From an uncultured bacterium (GTDB lineage: Bacteria > Chloroflexota > Anaerolineae > J036 > Brachytrichaceae), in the NCBI GenBank assembly GCA_903873965.1, contig CAIQQO010000124.1, positions 1-55,355 of the forward strand: 55,355 nt of DNA. Direction: 5' to 3'. Positions 1 to 8,141 of the stretch are shown here, piece after piece. Position numbers and translations under genes: made by a program. The notes beneath the pieces are model-generated. The model was given only the letters and a program-made list of their open reading frames with translations, had not been told where the DNA came from and searched no databases. Each line of letters begins with the position of its first letter. Position 1 is the first letter of the stretch.

Positions 1-723
1 CTCAACTCTATTCAGCAACAAACAGAACTCAATGAACTCAAGACCCGCTTCGTATCGATGGCATCCCACGAGTACCGCACACCATTAGCCACGATCATGG
101 TCATCACAGAATCCTTGCTAGCGTACCGTGAGCGCATGACCGATATCCAGATTGAGAATCGCCTACAGAAAATCCGCCGAGAAGTGACACAAATGACCGA
201 AATCATCAACGGTGTGTTGCAGTTGTCGCGCGTCCAGGCCGGTCGCATGAAGCTAAATCCCGTAATCGGTGACCTGGGGAAACTTTGCAGTGACGTCATC
301 GATACCTACAATGAGAATCCCGCCACAAAGCGGCATGTCATCATGCACTGCGATGAAGGATTGGCGCCAATAGCCTTTGATCCTCATTTGATGTGGCAGA
401 TCGTCTCCAACCTGATATCCAACGCCTTAAAGTACACGGCGCCGGACAAGACTGTATACGTCAGTGTCACTGATACTCCAACCCACATGATACTTATGGT
501 TGAAGATGAGGGCATCGGAATCCCGGTCCAGGACCAGAAACACCTTTTTGAGCCTTTTCATCGCGCTGCCAATGTCGGGCAGACCACGGGGACAGGACTT
601 GGCCTGAGCATCACTAAGTACGCAGTTGAAATGCATAGTGGTACCATAACCTTCGAAAGCGAAGTCGGGCGTGGTACCTCTTTCACTGTCACCCTCCCGC
701 ACCCTCCACCAGATCCACAGTAA
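1..723 (+). CDS. Sensor histidine kinase, C-terminal part (cut by window edge)
   Basis: The frame is open from base 1, so the gene starts upstream of the window and only its kinase core is seen. A dimerisation/phosphoacceptor segment (SMASHEYRTPLATI, His codon at 67-69) is followed by an HATPase_c domain with N-box (SNLISNALKYT), G1 (VEDEGIGIP) and G2 (GTGLGLSI) motifs. It ends with a short Pro-rich tail (PHPPPDPQ). It would autophosphorylate on His and pass phosphate to a receiver. Two further signalling genes follow on the same strand (960 and 1876), so the three may form one pathway; this is inference from position. The sensing domain lies outside the window, so the signal is unknown. Confidence 0.93.
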   Translation, partial: LNSIQQQTELNELKTRFVSMASHEYRTPLATIMVITESLLAYRERMTDIQIENRLQKIRREVTQMTEIINGVLQLSRVQAGRMKLNPVIGDLGKLCSDVIDTYNENPATKRHVIMHCDEGLAPIAFDPHLMWQIVSNLISNALKYTAPDKTVYVSVTDTPTHMILMVEDEGIGIPVQDQKHLFEPFHRAANVGQTTGTGLGLSITKYAVEMHSGTITFESEVGRGTSFTVTLPHPPPDPQ

Positions 724-959
724 GTAAAGTTTCATGTGCGACGCTATCTGCATTCTGTATCCATAACTATGCGATCGTACACACCGCTTATGCGTACGCG
801 GATACGCTTACGCGGTTTTGCTAAATAAGCGATATCGCGTATTCACGTAAGCTATCAATACGCGCACAATCACAAAATTGACAAAGACCGTGCCATAAAG
901 AACATATTAATAGCTATTTTCAAACAAGCCCATCACACAACAGGACACAAGACATAATC
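724..959. repeat. Palindrome-rich intergenic region upstream of the winged-helix regulator
   Basis: This 236-nt gap holds a dense set of short inverted repeats built from GCGTA/TACGC-like words. CGCGTATT (836-843) pairs with AATACGCG (857-864) across 13 nt. GCTTACG (806-812) pairs with CGTAAGC (846-852). GCGATATCGC (829-838) is a perfect 10-bp palindrome. A TTGACA hexamer lies just downstream (878-883), a candidate -35 box for the gene at 960, but no convincing -10 is spaced from it. The pattern fits a multi-site regulator-binding region or an RNA structure. No function is shown by sequence alone. Confidence 0.5.
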
Positions 960-1763
960 ATGGCAATAAATGTAGTTTACTTATCAGATTCCAACTCATC
1001 AGATTCTGCTATCATGCGCGGACTACACGGCGGTAAGTGCATCATTCACGAAATCAACAACATTAGCGAATCCATCAAGCGCATCAGTCAGCTAGTGACT
1101 GAGTACAGTGTGAATAATGTCATGGTGGTGGCTGATGTGCAGGCTGGCGGTTTTGTCCTCTTGGCGCTGCTGAATGACGCAGGCATTCGCCTGTCTAACA
1201 CGATGTTCTTTAACAGCATTTCTGATGATATTCAATCTGTTATCAGAGCCATTCAGATGCATGTCAAGGACTATCTGATTCAGGATGATCCGCCCAGCCA
1301 CCGTGAATTGCGGTCACGTATGATGGTCGAAGAGATGATTGCCAAACAGGCTCTCAACATCGTACAGCCATACTCATCTACGTCCGTACCAGTTATCTTT
1401 ACCGCCGGCGCCTCTAAGGAAACAGCCACCGTGGCACGGGCATCAGAAACTGCAGCGCCAGCTCAAAAAAGAGACATTGTCTGGGACCCGGAAACCCATT
1501 TCATCTACTATGGCAATGATCAGATGCTGCATCTCAGCCCGACAGAAGGCAAGGTGTTTGGCCTGCTCTATATGAATCGCAAGAATGTGGTGTACACCGA
1601 AAAAATCGTAAAGCAATGTCTTGGATTATCGGGCGTGGACCGCAAAACTGGTACAAAGCTTCTGCGCCCTCACGTTATGCGACTGCGCCGCAAACTGAAT
1701 CACCACTCCATGTTAGCTGGCCGCATTATTAACGTTCGTACAACAGGTTACATGTTTGCGTAA
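960..1763 (+). CDS. OmpR-type winged-helix regulator with degenerate receiver-like N-terminus
   Basis: 267 aa. The C-terminal ~95 residues are a Trans_reg_C winged helix: RPHVMRLRRKL recognition-helix region, then the INVRTTGYMFA hairpin typical of OmpR/PhoB proteins. Residues 1-115 read as a receiver-like fold. A possible phosphoacceptor D59 sits in VVADVQAGGF. The invariant Lys after beta-5 is replaced by Gln (YLIQDDP, Q108), and the N-terminal acidic pair is incomplete. A ~50-residue linker rich in Ala/Thr joins the two domains. Either phosphorylation is atypical or the receiver acts without it. Flanking histidine kinase genes suggest it is the output DNA-binding component of the cluster. 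Confidence 0.8.
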   Translation: MAINVVYLSDSNSSDSAIMRGLHGGKCIIHEINNISESIKRISQLVTEYSVNNVMVVADVQAGGFVLLALLNDAGIRLSNTMFFNSISDDIQSVIRAIQMHVKDYLIQDDPPSHRELRSRMMVEEMIAKQALNIVQPYSSTSVPVIFTAGASKETATVARASETAAPAQKRDIVWDPETHFIYYGNDQMLHLSPTEGKVFGLLYMNRKNVVYTEKIVKQCLGLSGVDRKTGTKLLRPHVMRLRRKLNHHSMLAGRIINVRTTGYMFA

Positions 1764-1777
1764 AAATAGGCGTCCTG

Positions 1778-1847
1778 CGCTATACTTCATGCAAGTTTGC
1801 CAAATCTTGTGTTCGGATATAGATATCCCTTGTATGAAGTGATAGCG
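1778..1847. repeat. Nested imperfect inverted repeat between two signalling genes
   Basis: The left arm at 1778-1795 (CGCTATACTTCATGCAAG) is nearly the reverse complement of 1829-1847 (CTTGTATGAAGTGATAGCG), with about 16 of 18 positions matching. Inside lies a second inverted repeat, GGATAT-AG-ATATCC (1815-1828). The structure fills the 112-nt gap between the regulator (stop 1763) and the hybrid kinase (start 1876). It could be an RNA stem controlling read-through or a double operator. TATACT (1781-1786) in the left arm could also be a -10 box, which would place the repeat over a promoter. Confidence 0.55.
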
Positions 1848-1875
1848 TATTCCTGACCATCCATGGAATCCATAA

Positions 1876-2967
1876 ATGGCCAAAATATTAATCATTGAGG
1901 ACCAGGCCGTCCTTCTGGAGGAACTTCAGGATAGCCTGGGATTCGAAGGACACGATGTCATTGGTGCATCCAATGGTCGGGATGGCGTGCGCCTTGCACG
2001 CACTCATCTGCCCGATTTGATTATCTCCGATGTCATGATGCCGGAACTGGACGGCTACCAGGTTCTTGAAGAACTCCGCAAAACCCCCGGCACTGAAACA
2101 ATCCCTTTCCTCTTTCTGACTGCCAAAGCAGAAATTCATGACATACGGCGCGGCATGAAACTGGGCGCCGATGATTACCTGACGAAGCCCTTCACTCGGG
2201 ACGATCTCCTTGCGGCGATCAATGTTCGGCTGAAACGGCAGGCTGTTCTTCAGAAGCGCGCCGGCAAGGAAATGGACTTTCTGCGGCATAGTCTCATACA
2301 TACCTTACCTCACGAACTCAGGACGCCGCTGGTTGGCATTCTGGGGTACGGCGAGATCCTTGTGGAAAATGCACTCACGCTTAACCCCGAAGACCTGGTC
2401 ACGATGGGTGAAGACATCATCATGGCAGGACAGGCCCTTCAACGCTTAACCGAAAACTACCTGTACTATGCTCAGCTGGAAATCACCGTTAGCGATCAGC
2501 AAAAGACATTCGCGTTGAGAGAAGCCCGCACCGAGATGGCAGGCACCACGACCAAGCTTGTTGCCGAAGAGCTTGCGTTGAAGTTCGGACGGGCAGGCGA
2601 TATAGCGATTTTTGTTGAGGAATGCAATGCGCACATTACCGACACGGATCTGCAGAAACTCGTGTATGAACTAGTGGATAACGCCTTCAAGTTCTCACCA
2701 GCCGGCACCAGAGTGACTGTAAGCGGGAAGAAAGTCGGTAATTCCTTTCACATCTGCGTTGATGACCATGGGCGCGGCTTTACGCGATCGGATACAAGCC
2801 GTGTTGGGGCTTATATGCAGTTTGACCGTGGCATCTACGAACAGCAAGGCTCCGGTCTCGGTTTAGTCATTGTAAAAAGATTAACCGAAGTCTATGACGG
2901 TGCCATGCTCATCGACAGCCAAACCGAGCAGGGAACAAAAATCCACATCGACATTCCAGCAGATTAA
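1876..2967 (+). CDS. Receiver-histidine kinase hybrid (REC-HisKA-HATPase_c)
   Basis: 363 aa, cytosolic, no membrane segment. Residues 1-120 are a complete receiver: acidic pair near ED8-9, phosphoacceptor D52 in ISDVMMPELDGY, and K104 in DDYLTKPF. Residues ~133-200 are HisKA with H146 in LPHELRTPLVGILGY. Residues ~250-361 are HATPase_c with the N-box (YELVDNAFKFS), G1 (DDHGRGF) and G2 (GSGLGLVIVKRL). This order, receiver first, is typical of phosphorelay intermediates whose kinase activity is tuned by receiver phosphorylation. With the kinase upstream and the winged-helix regulator between them it may form a relay; inference from position. Confidence 0.92.
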   Translation: MAKILIIEDQAVLLEELQDSLGFEGHDVIGASNGRDGVRLARTHLPDLIISDVMMPELDGYQVLEELRKTPGTETIPFLFLTAKAEIHDIRRGMKLGADDYLTKPFTRDDLLAAINVRLKRQAVLQKRAGKEMDFLRHSLIHTLPHELRTPLVGILGYGEILVENALTLNPEDLVTMGEDIIMAGQALQRLTENYLYYAQLEITVSDQQKTFALREARTEMAGTTTKLVAEELALKFGRAGDIAIFVEECNAHITDTDLQKLVYELVDNAFKFSPAGTRVTVSGKKVGNSFHICVDDHGRGFTRSDTSRVGAYMQFDRGIYEQQGSGLGLVIVKRLTEVYDGAMLIDSQTEQGTKIHIDIPAD

Positions 2968-2975
2968 TACATTGA

Positions 2976-4604
2976 CTAAGACTCGATAGTGCACTCCCTA
3001 AGATGTTGCATGACTTTGGGTATGTAACTGAGGAGATCGCCGGCCAGCAAGCCCGCGTCTCCGTTGGTTACTCGCCACATCTCGCCCGCACTCGCATGTA
3101 AATAGGCGCCGCATAACGCGGCGCAATAAGGAGCGATCCCCTGGGCGAGTAATCCTCCGATGCAACCGGCTAACACATCGCCAGTGCCTGCAACGGCCAA
3201 CGCTGGATTGGTGAACGGCAGCACTACGGCGCCCTCAGTCGGATGCGCTATCACCGTAAACGCACCTTTGAGAACCACAATGGTTTGCCATTTCTGCGCA
3301 TACTGCATGGCTACGCCCATTCGATTGGACTGAATCTCATGAACAGTCAGACCAGTAAGCCGTCCCATCTCGCCGGGGTGCGGCGTTAACACTGTCATGG
3401 GCGGCAGCAGTTGCGGCCAACCATCCATCTGGCTGAGGTGATTCAACCCATCGGCATCGATGACCAGCTGGCAGGTTTTGCTCTTCGCACGCCATAGATC
3501 AAGGAAACCGCGCAGAAATGCGCTGGTTTCCTTGTTTTGCCCGATGCCGGGTCCAATCACCCAGGCATGCCTGCGATCAAGCACTGCCATCACCTTTTCA
3601 ATATGGCTCAAAACAGCGGGTGTCAGATGTGATGGGGCATCACTCATAGTGATAAACGTGGCTTCGCGGCATAGAATGGTCGCACTCACTTGAATACCAG
3701 CAGGAACGCCCATCGTCACCAGGCCAGCACCCGCCCTGTAAGCTGCAGCAGCAGCGAGTGTCGGTGCACCGGCATAATCCATACACCCGCCCAAAACGAT
3801 CACCTTGCCATAAGTGCCCTTGTTAGCATCGGGTGCGCGCACAGGTAACATGCCCTGAACAACCTCATCGTCAGCCAGCGATATCTGTTCACTCGGCTGG
3901 AAATGGGACTCTGCCAAATCCTCCTGCGGTACGCCAATTGAAACAATCACCAACTCACCATTGGCGCGTGCGGCCGGATAGCAATAATGCCCACGCTTGG
4001 GTGCGTGAAAAGTCACTGTGAGGTCTGCCTGGGGTGCGCAGGGATCAAGAGAGCCCATCTCGTAATTCATGCCAGTCACGCCATCCAATGCGACCAGCTG
4101 CAACTTCTTGCCGGCCATGATCACCTTCAGGCGATTCAATACTGAAGCCAGGGTGCCCTCAATCGGGCGCGCAACGCCAGTACCAAGCAAGGCATCAACA
4201 ACGATATCTGCGCCCTTCAGCCAATCAGCCAAAATGCCTTGCTCTGGATCATCTTCGGAGCAACATACCGTTATCCCAGCGTCAATCGCAGACTGATAGA
4301 CGGCATCCGCTGCAGATCGGCGTTTCAGACAATACGCCCTGGCATCAACAGGATAGGCATCGTCGTGCTCGTTGAGTGCTGTTGCACACACCAGCCCATC
4401 ACCACCATTATTTCCGGGGCCGACAAGAATGACGACGCGTACCGGATTGCCCTTTCGACCCGGAAACCACGCAGGAAAACGACGCCGGATTACTGCAGCG
4501 GCAGCATATCCAGCGTTGTGCATCATCTGGGCATAACTGTGCCCAGCCGCATCGGATACGCGCTCGATCTCGCGCATCTGAGCGACCGTTACGATCTGCT
4601 TCAC
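2976..4604 (-). CDS. nnr: Bifunctional NAD(P)H-hydrate epimerase / ADP-dependent dehydratase
   Basis: 542 aa, the usual length of the fused YjeF_N-YjeF_C protein. It repairs hydrated NADH and NADPH: the N-terminal domain (about 1-220, with GPGNNGGDGLVCA) epimerises R-NADHX and the C-terminal ribokinase-like domain (about 245-530) dehydrates the S form using ADP. Seen in the second domain are GGCMDYAGAP, VIGPGIGQ, VIDADGLN, LTPHPGEMGRLTG and the AVAGTGDVLAGCIGGLLAQG anion-hole region. The start is GTG at 4604, 6 nt after the transketolase stop, so the two are probably co-transcribed. It converges on the hybrid kinase gene, with only 8 nt between stops. Confidence 0.93.
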   Translation of the reverse strand: MKQIVTVAQMREIERVSDAAGHSYAQMMHNAGYAAAAVIRRRFPAWFPGRKGNPVRVVILVGPGNNGGDGLVCATALNEHDDAYPVDARAYCLKRRSAADAVYQSAIDAGITVCCSEDDPEQGILADWLKGADIVVDALLGTGVARPIEGTLASVLNRLKVIMAGKKLQLVALDGVTGMNYEMGSLDPCAPQADLTVTFHAPKRGHYCYPAARANGELVIVSIGVPQEDLAESHFQPSEQISLADDEVVQGMLPVRAPDANKGTYGKVIVLGGCMDYAGAPTLAAAAAYRAGAGLVTMGVPAGIQVSATILCREATFITMSDAPSHLTPAVLSHIEKVMAVLDRRHAWVIGPGIGQNKETSAFLRGFLDLWRAKSKTCQLVIDADGLNHLSQMDGWPQLLPPMTVLTPHPGEMGRLTGLTVHEIQSNRMGVAMQYAQKWQTIVVLKGAFTVIAHPTEGAVVLPFTNPALAVAGTGDVLAGCIGGLLAQGIAPYCAALCGAYLHASAGEMWRVTNGDAGLLAGDLLSYIPKVMQHLRECTIES

Positions 4605-4610
4605 AAGCTA

Positions 4611-6599
4611 CTACCCGAGCAATGCCAGCGCTTCGCTGACAACATGCTCAATGGTGAAACCGAACTTCTTGTAAACGTCCTTAAATGGCCCGGACAAGCC
4701 AAAAGTTTCCTGGGTAACAAAGCGGACGCGCGGGCCTGTGTATTTGTGCCATCCCTGCAATACACCAGCCTCAATGACCACCTTCGGCATATTGGCCGGC
4801 AGCACCGAAGTCTTGTAGGCCTCATCCTGCCGATCAAACAACTCCCATGACGGCATTGACACCACGGCAGCCTTCACTCCCTTCTCGGCCAGCGCCTTTG
4901 CGGCATCAAGCGCCAAACTGACTTCGGAACCAGAAGCGACAAGCGTTACTTGCGAATCGCTGGTATCCTGCAAGATGTAGGCGCCGCGCAACAAGCCATT
5001 CGAATGTGGCAGGATAGGCAGAGCCTGGCGGCTGAGCAACAGCGCAACGGGGCCATGCGCCTCAATGGCGGCTTTCCACGCTACTGAGGTTTCGTTGGCA
5101 TCTGCCGGACGAATGACGGTGAGATCCGGGATCGCGCGCAGCGATGCCATCTGTTCAACAGGCTCGTGCGTCGGGCCATCCTCACCCACACCGATACTGT
5201 CATGCGTAAACACAAAAATGCTGTGCGCAGCGCTTAAGGCAGCCAGCCGCAAAGCAGGTCGCATATAGTCACTGAAGGTGAAGAACGTGCCACCGTAAGG
5301 GATGATACCGCCGTGAAGCGCCATGCCATTCATCATGGATCCCATGGCATGCTCGCGAATACCAAAGCGGATATATCTGCCGGTAAAGTCGCCTTTCTTC
5401 AAAGATGCCGCACCTTTGGGCATTGTATTGTTAGAGGGCGTCAAATCGGCCGAACCGCCCAGTAAAGCCGGAAGATGCCCCACGATCGCATCTATCACGC
5501 TCCCACTGGCAGCTCGCGTAGCCACGTCCTTATCCGTGGTGCTGAATACGGGCAAAGCTTTCTCCCAATCTGCGGGCAAGGTGCCTGCCACGATGGATTT
5601 AAACTCGCCGGCGGCTTCTGGATACGATGTTTCGTAATGAGCAAGCGTCAGATTCCAGGTTGACTCTGCCTGCGCTGCGTGGCTGCCTGTCGCGCGCCAT
5701 GCCGCCAACACCTCATCACTCACTGCAAAAAACGCATCGGGATCAGCGCCTAGTTTGATCTTGGCAAGCCGTACTTCCTCTGCGCCAGGCGCATCACTGT
5801 GAGCTTTCTGCGTTCCCTGGCGGTTGGGCATGCCAAATCCGATCACCGTCTTGCAACAGATAATGCTAGGCTGATCAGTAACAGCCTGTGCTGCGCTGAT
5901 AGCCGCCTCAACAGCCGCCATATCATGGCCATCGACAACCTGCGTATGCCAGCCGTATGCCTGGAATCGCATCGGAACGTTATCACTATAGGAAAGCGAC
6001 GTCGGACCATCAATGCTGATGCCATTGTCGTCATACAGCCAGATCAACTTGCCTAGCCCGAGATGACCTGCCAGGGAAGCTGCCTCATGGCTGATACCTT
6101 CTTCAAGATCGCCATCACTGACAACCACATATGTGTAGTGATCGACCACTTTCAGGTCAGTCCGGTTGTAGCGCGCCGCCAACCAGGCCTCAGCCAAGGC
6201 CATACCCACTGAATTTCCAGTCCCTGCGCCAAGAGGGCCAGTTGTGACTTCAACGCCAGGAGTGACGTGATTCTCCGGATGCCCTGGGGTCCGGCTGCCC
6301 ATCTGACGAAACCTCCTCAAGTCATCCAGGGTGATGTCATAGCCGGTCAGGAAGTTGACCGAATAGGGCAGCATGGAACCGTGTCCAGCCGATACGATCA
6401 CCCGATCACGGTTGAACCATTTGGGGTTCTTTGGATTGTGGTGCAGGAAACGGGTGTACAGCACGTATGCAACGTCGGCCATACCCATTGGCATGCCAGG
6501 GTGGCCGGAGTTAGCAGTTTGTACTGCATCCAGAGTAAGAGTGCGGATGGCGTTCGCACAGGTTCTGTCGAAATCGCCATAAGTAGTTGTTTGTGACAT
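4611..6599 (-). CDS. tkt: Transketolase
   Basis: 662 aa, normal for the family. It moves two-carbon ketol units between sugar phosphates in the pentose phosphate pathway using thiamine diphosphate. Seen are the substrate/cofactor segment SGHPGMPMGMADV near the N-terminus, the ThDP motif (SDGDLEEG through YDDNGISIDG), and FGIREHAMG in the pyrimidine-binding domain. I start it at ATG 6599 (MSQTTTYGDF), because the frame extension upstream to 6725 encodes 42 residues with no counterpart in transketolases; GAGAG lies about 12 nt upstream. The nnr gene follows after 6 nt. Confidence 0.95.
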   Translation of the reverse strand: MSQTTTYGDFDRTCANAIRTLTLDAVQTANSGHPGMPMGMADVAYVLYTRFLHHNPKNPKWFNRDRVIVSAGHGSMLPYSVNFLTGYDITLDDLRRFRQMGSRTPGHPENHVTPGVEVTTGPLGAGTGNSVGMALAEAWLAARYNRTDLKVVDHYTYVVVSDGDLEEGISHEAASLAGHLGLGKLIWLYDDNGISIDGPTSLSYSDNVPMRFQAYGWHTQVVDGHDMAAVEAAISAAQAVTDQPSIICCKTVIGFGMPNRQGTQKAHSDAPGAEEVRLAKIKLGADPDAFFAVSDEVLAAWRATGSHAAQAESTWNLTLAHYETSYPEAAGEFKSIVAGTLPADWEKALPVFSTTDKDVATRAASGSVIDAIVGHLPALLGGSADLTPSNNTMPKGAASLKKGDFTGRYIRFGIREHAMGSMMNGMALHGGIIPYGGTFFTFSDYMRPALRLAALSAAHSIFVFTHDSIGVGEDGPTHEPVEQMASLRAIPDLTVIRPADANETSVAWKAAIEAHGPVALLLSRQALPILPHSNGLLRGAYILQDTSDSQVTLVASGSEVSLALDAAKALAEKGVKAAVVSMPSWELFDRQDEAYKTSVLPANMPKVVIEAGVLQGWHKYTGPRVRFVTQETFGLSGPFKDVYKKFGFTIEHVVSEALALLG

Positions 6600-6753
6600 G
6601 TATTCTGATCTCTCGATGATTATGCCTGCAGGCGATCGCGAGTGAAACCTCGCTAGTAGCGCCCGGCATGATGTGATATTTGCTTGTGAATTATATCCAA
6701 CAAGGTCGTAGCCGACTGTTTCCAAAGAAGTCGGGCGCCCATGCTCAGCACCA

Positions 6754-8112
6754 CTAGACGTCAGTTGATTTCCCAGTTTCTTGCAGGCTGGACCCCTTAC
6801 CCGCCTCCATGTGTATCAACCGAACTTTCGCCACGCGACGTATGTCCATTTCCTCCACTCGTATGCGCATTCTGGATGCTGCCAGATCGATTTCATCGCC
6901 AACACGCGGGATTCTCCCCAACTGACCCATTACGAGACCGCCAATGGTGTCGTAATTGGGATCAACAAGCCCAAGATGGAAAACTGCATTGACATCGCCA
7001 ATAGACGTGAACCCATTGATAGTGGCGCTGCCATCCGACGCCTGCATGATATCGGGAACTGCAATCCTGTCGCCAACCTCGCCCACAATTTCAACCAACA
7101 GATCGTCGAGTGTGACTAAACCCGCGGTGCCGCCATACTCATCGAGGACGATAGCCATGTGTTCACGCCGCACCCGAAATTGCTGGAGCAGCTCATCAGC
7201 GCGTTGCGAATCCGGCACCAGAAACGGCTCGCGCATGAGTTGGCGCACTGTCAGATTGCGCATGGCAGGTTGCAATGTCCGAATCAAATCTTTGCTGTGC
7301 AGGATACCGATGACATTATCCAGAGTGCCTTCGAATATCGGCACACGACTGATCGGATGCTGCGACACAAGGTGGATCACCTCACTGATCGATGTTTCCA
7401 CATCAGCACTAATGATCTCGGTGCGAGGCACCATCAGTTCGCGCACGATGGTCTCGCCAAAAGTGAATACGGCGTCAAGCATATCCCTTTGATCGGATTC
7501 AATCACGCCTCCTTTTTCACTCGCGGCCACCAGCATCTGCAACTCAGCCACAGAATGCGGGCGATCTTCCGGGCCGCCATCGGCGCCAACGAGAGTGACG
7601 ACAAAACGCGAGGATGTCTTCAGCAGCCAGATAAACGGCGTAAACACACGCGCTATGGCGTTCATCGGCGGCACCACGGCCAGGGCAATGCGCTCCGCTG
7701 ATCGCCGCGCCACCGATCGAGGTGCCAGTTCAGCCAGCACGATCTGAAAATACGAAGCGACCAGGAGACCCGTCACGCCGCTCAACACAGTAGAGAATCC
7801 CTGCCACCACGGAGCCAGCCCATCGGCCACGCTGAAGGCCATCCGAAATAGCGCGGTGATCGCCGGCTCACTCAGGATTCCCACCGCTATCGACATAAAC
7901 GTAATGCCGATCTGCGTCGCTGCGAAGAAACGATCCGGGTCATCCATCAGCCGACTGACGATGATCGCCGCCTTGTTTCCCTGTGTCGCCAGTTCCGCAA
8001 TGCGAGTCCGTCGCGATATCGCAAGGCTATACTCCGCGATCACAAAAAAGCCGTTCAACGCGATGAGTACAAATAAGCTGGCTATGCCAAAAGGAATATT
8101 CTGGGTCTCCAT
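6754..8112 (-). CDS. CNNM/CorC-family membrane protein (DUF21-CBS-CorC_HlyC)
   Basis: 452 aa, annotated in many genomes as hemolysin or HlyC/CorC transporter. Residues ~1-200 form the DUF21 membrane region with four hydrophobic segments (the first is SLFVLIALNGFFVIAEYSLA). Residues ~205-330 carry a CBS pair (MVPRTEIISADVETSI; REPFLVPDSQ), and ~345-430 are a CorC_HlyC domain (FTSIGDVNAVFHLGL). Characterised relatives export Mg2+ or other divalent cations with nucleotide binding at the CBS module; the substrate here is inferred from family only. It starts 29 nt after the glutamine synthetase-like gene and is probably in its operon. Confidence 0.9.
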   Translation of the reverse strand: METQNIPFGIASLFVLIALNGFFVIAEYSLAISRRTRIAELATQGNKAAIIVSRLMDDPDRFFAATQIGITFMSIAVGILSEPAITALFRMAFSVADGLAPWWQGFSTVLSGVTGLLVASYFQIVLAELAPRSVARRSAERIALAVVPPMNAIARVFTPFIWLLKTSSRFVVTLVGADGGPEDRPHSVAELQMLVAASEKGGVIESDQRDMLDAVFTFGETIVRELMVPRTEIISADVETSISEVIHLVSQHPISRVPIFEGTLDNVIGILHSKDLIRTLQPAMRNLTVRQLMREPFLVPDSQRADELLQQFRVRREHMAIVLDEYGGTAGLVTLDDLLVEIVGEVGDRIAVPDIMQASDGSATINGFTSIGDVNAVFHLGLVDPNYDTIGGLVMGQLGRIPRVGDEIDLAASRMRIRVEEMDIRRVAKVRLIHMEAGKGSSLQETGKSTDV

Positions 8113-8141
8113 ATTCTGTACGATGCGATGCCGTCGTTTTC

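Noticed and set aside
6600-6725. Longer transketolase starting at 6725
   Set aside because: The 42 extra residues have no family counterpart and a good ATG exists at 6599.
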